A stretch of 5,561 bases of DNA, from assembly GCA_017861095.1 (NCBI GenBank), contig JAGFXI010000153.1:1-5561 (forward strand). The letters run 5' to 3'. Both the position numbers and the translations under genes were made by a program. This stretch comes from Deltaproteobacteria bacterium (lineage in GTDB: Bacteria; Desulfobacterota; Syntrophobacteria; BM002). The notes below the pieces were generated by a model, which had not been told where the DNA came from, ran no database searches, and saw only the letters and a list, made by a program, of their open reading frames with translations. Below, in pieces: positions 4,958 through 5,561 of the stretch (positions are counted from its first letter, which is position 1; each line of letters opens with the position of its first letter).

Positions 4958-5561
4958 CTATTTCCCGATACTTCCAATGTCGCACGGATGCTTCTCATGC
5001 GCACCGAGATTCACGAAAGGCGCGAGCAGTCCAACCGGACCGACTGCGAGAGCACTAAGAAACTTGACCCCCTTCGTTGCCAGGGAAAGCATATCAGGTC
5101 GCACCGTGGGGTCCTGGATCGTGCCGCCGACCCGCAGCTTGGTTGCGAGGCTGAAAAGGCTCGGGTCTTTGGGCTGCGGCGAGAGCAGGAAATCCACCTG
5201 TTCAGTGGCCAGGTTCATGTCACCCTCGCCGCTGAGGACGGTGAATTCGGTATCGAACACGAAGGCCTGGCTCGTTGCGAGGCCGTTCTTGATATCAAAC
5301 TGGATGACCCCGCAGTTGACGCGTCCTGTCTCCCTGTTGCTGCCCCAGAACGGTATCACCTTCCGAGAGAGATCCATTCCGAGCAGATCAAGATACTTGC
5401 TGACGTAGCCTCTTCCCATCACAGCGCCGGCCGTGCCGTCGAGACGGGCCATGAGAGTACGGACGGAATCACCCTTGCTCTTGACATCGGCCGCAATATC
5501 CAGGTGCCCCTCGACCTCATCGCTTGCGCCGGTCTCCCTGAGAAAGCCGCCAAGATCGTGG
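4958..5561 (-). CDS. AsmA-family protein, C-terminal 200 residues (N-terminus off window)
   Basis: The frame is open from the window edge to a TAG stop and encodes the C-terminal AsmA domain. AsmA-like proteins are large, inner-membrane-anchored periplasmic bridge proteins implicated in outer-membrane biogenesis and phospholipid transport. Seen in order (residue numbers from the first visible codon): a DVKSKGDSVRTLMARLDGTAG block (25-45), the VNCGVIQFDIKNGLATSQAF strand (81-100) with the conserved Cys83, the LSGEGDMNLATEQVDFLLSP strand (109-128), the LRVGGTIQDPTVRPD segment (142-156), then a hydrophobic stretch (about 166-182) and a short tail with HPCDIG. These repetitive beta strands with the GG(T)I-DP-V-PD motif are typical of the AsmA C-terminus. 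Full AsmA proteins run 600 residues or more, so most of the protein lies outside the window. The stop is 7 nt from the response regulator ATG, suggesting one operon with the two-component system. Confidence 0.88.
   Translation of the reverse strand, partial: HDLGGFLRETGASDEVEGHLDIAADVKSKGDSVRTLMARLDGTAGAVMGRGYVSKYLDLLGMDLSRKVIPFWGSNRETGRVNCGVIQFDIKNGLATSQAFVFDTEFTVLSGEGDMNLATEQVDFLLSPQPKDPSLFSLATKLRVGGTIQDPTVRPDMLSLATKGVKFLSALAVGPVGLLAPFVNLGAHEKHPCDIGSIGK

Noticed and set aside
4951..5004. Earlier in-frame start for the response regulator
   Set aside because: It would add 18 residues absent from the OmpR family and overlap the AsmA-like reading frame. MRLLVVEDE is the standard N-terminus.
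4240..5004. Similarity between the kinase N-terminus (MRVRSIRARL) and the peptide upstream of the regulator (MRMRSIRATL)
   Set aside because: The underlying codons differ at many positions and the upstream peptide lies in a non-coding frame, so a duplication is not supported.
1..5561. CRISPR array, tRNA, rRNA or riboswitch
   Set aside because: No regularly spaced direct repeats, cloverleaf-like segments or recognisable RNA motifs were seen on either strand.

Overview
All protein genes in this window lie on the minus strand, so transcription runs from high to low coordinates. The genes point to a Gram-negative-type bacterium with high GC (roughly 58-60% by eye). The evidence is a membrane-anchored HtrA/DegP periplasmic protease, an AsmA-like envelope protein and a CusS-like sensor kinase with a periplasmic domain. 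The dispersed GC-rich palindromic repeats would fit an environmental lineage such as NC10/Methylomirabilota or a (delta/gamma-like) proteobacterium. The taxon is a guess: there is no rRNA or lineage marker here.

Reading in the direction of transcription, the right end (5561-4958) holds the last 200 residues of an AsmA-family protein. Only 7 nt later comes an OmpR/CusR-type response regulator (4950-4279), then 3 nt later its CusS-like histidine kinase (4275-2869). These three look co-transcribed. Downstream of the kinase is a 463-bp gene-free stretch (2868-2406). It is mostly a 399-bp segment bounded by perfect 20-bp inverted repeats whose outermost bases, CTAG, could be a target duplication. 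The segment looks like a MITE or transposon relic. Inside it are a REP-type hairpin and a copy-like match to a dispersed repeat.

Beyond it lie a small secreted protein of unknown function (2405-2034, 123 aa), a Bax inhibitor-1/YbhL-family seven-helix membrane protein (1923-1219) with its own likely sigma-70 promoter, a 285-bp intergenic region, and the N-terminal 311 residues of an HtrA-type serine protease (933-1, cut by the window edge before most of its PDZ region).

The genes share an envelope theme: AsmA-like lipid/outer-membrane homeostasis, an envelope-sensing two-component system, BI-1 ion/stress protein and periplasmic quality control. The most interesting regulatory observation is an 11-bp-period direct repeat (GATTAA...GATTAA) placed upstream of a TATATT -10 for htrA. 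This is the geometry used by OmpR-family regulators, so the adjacent two-component system may control htrA in a Cpx-like way; that link is inference. I did not find a clearly novel multi-gene system, CRISPR array, tRNA or rRNA.
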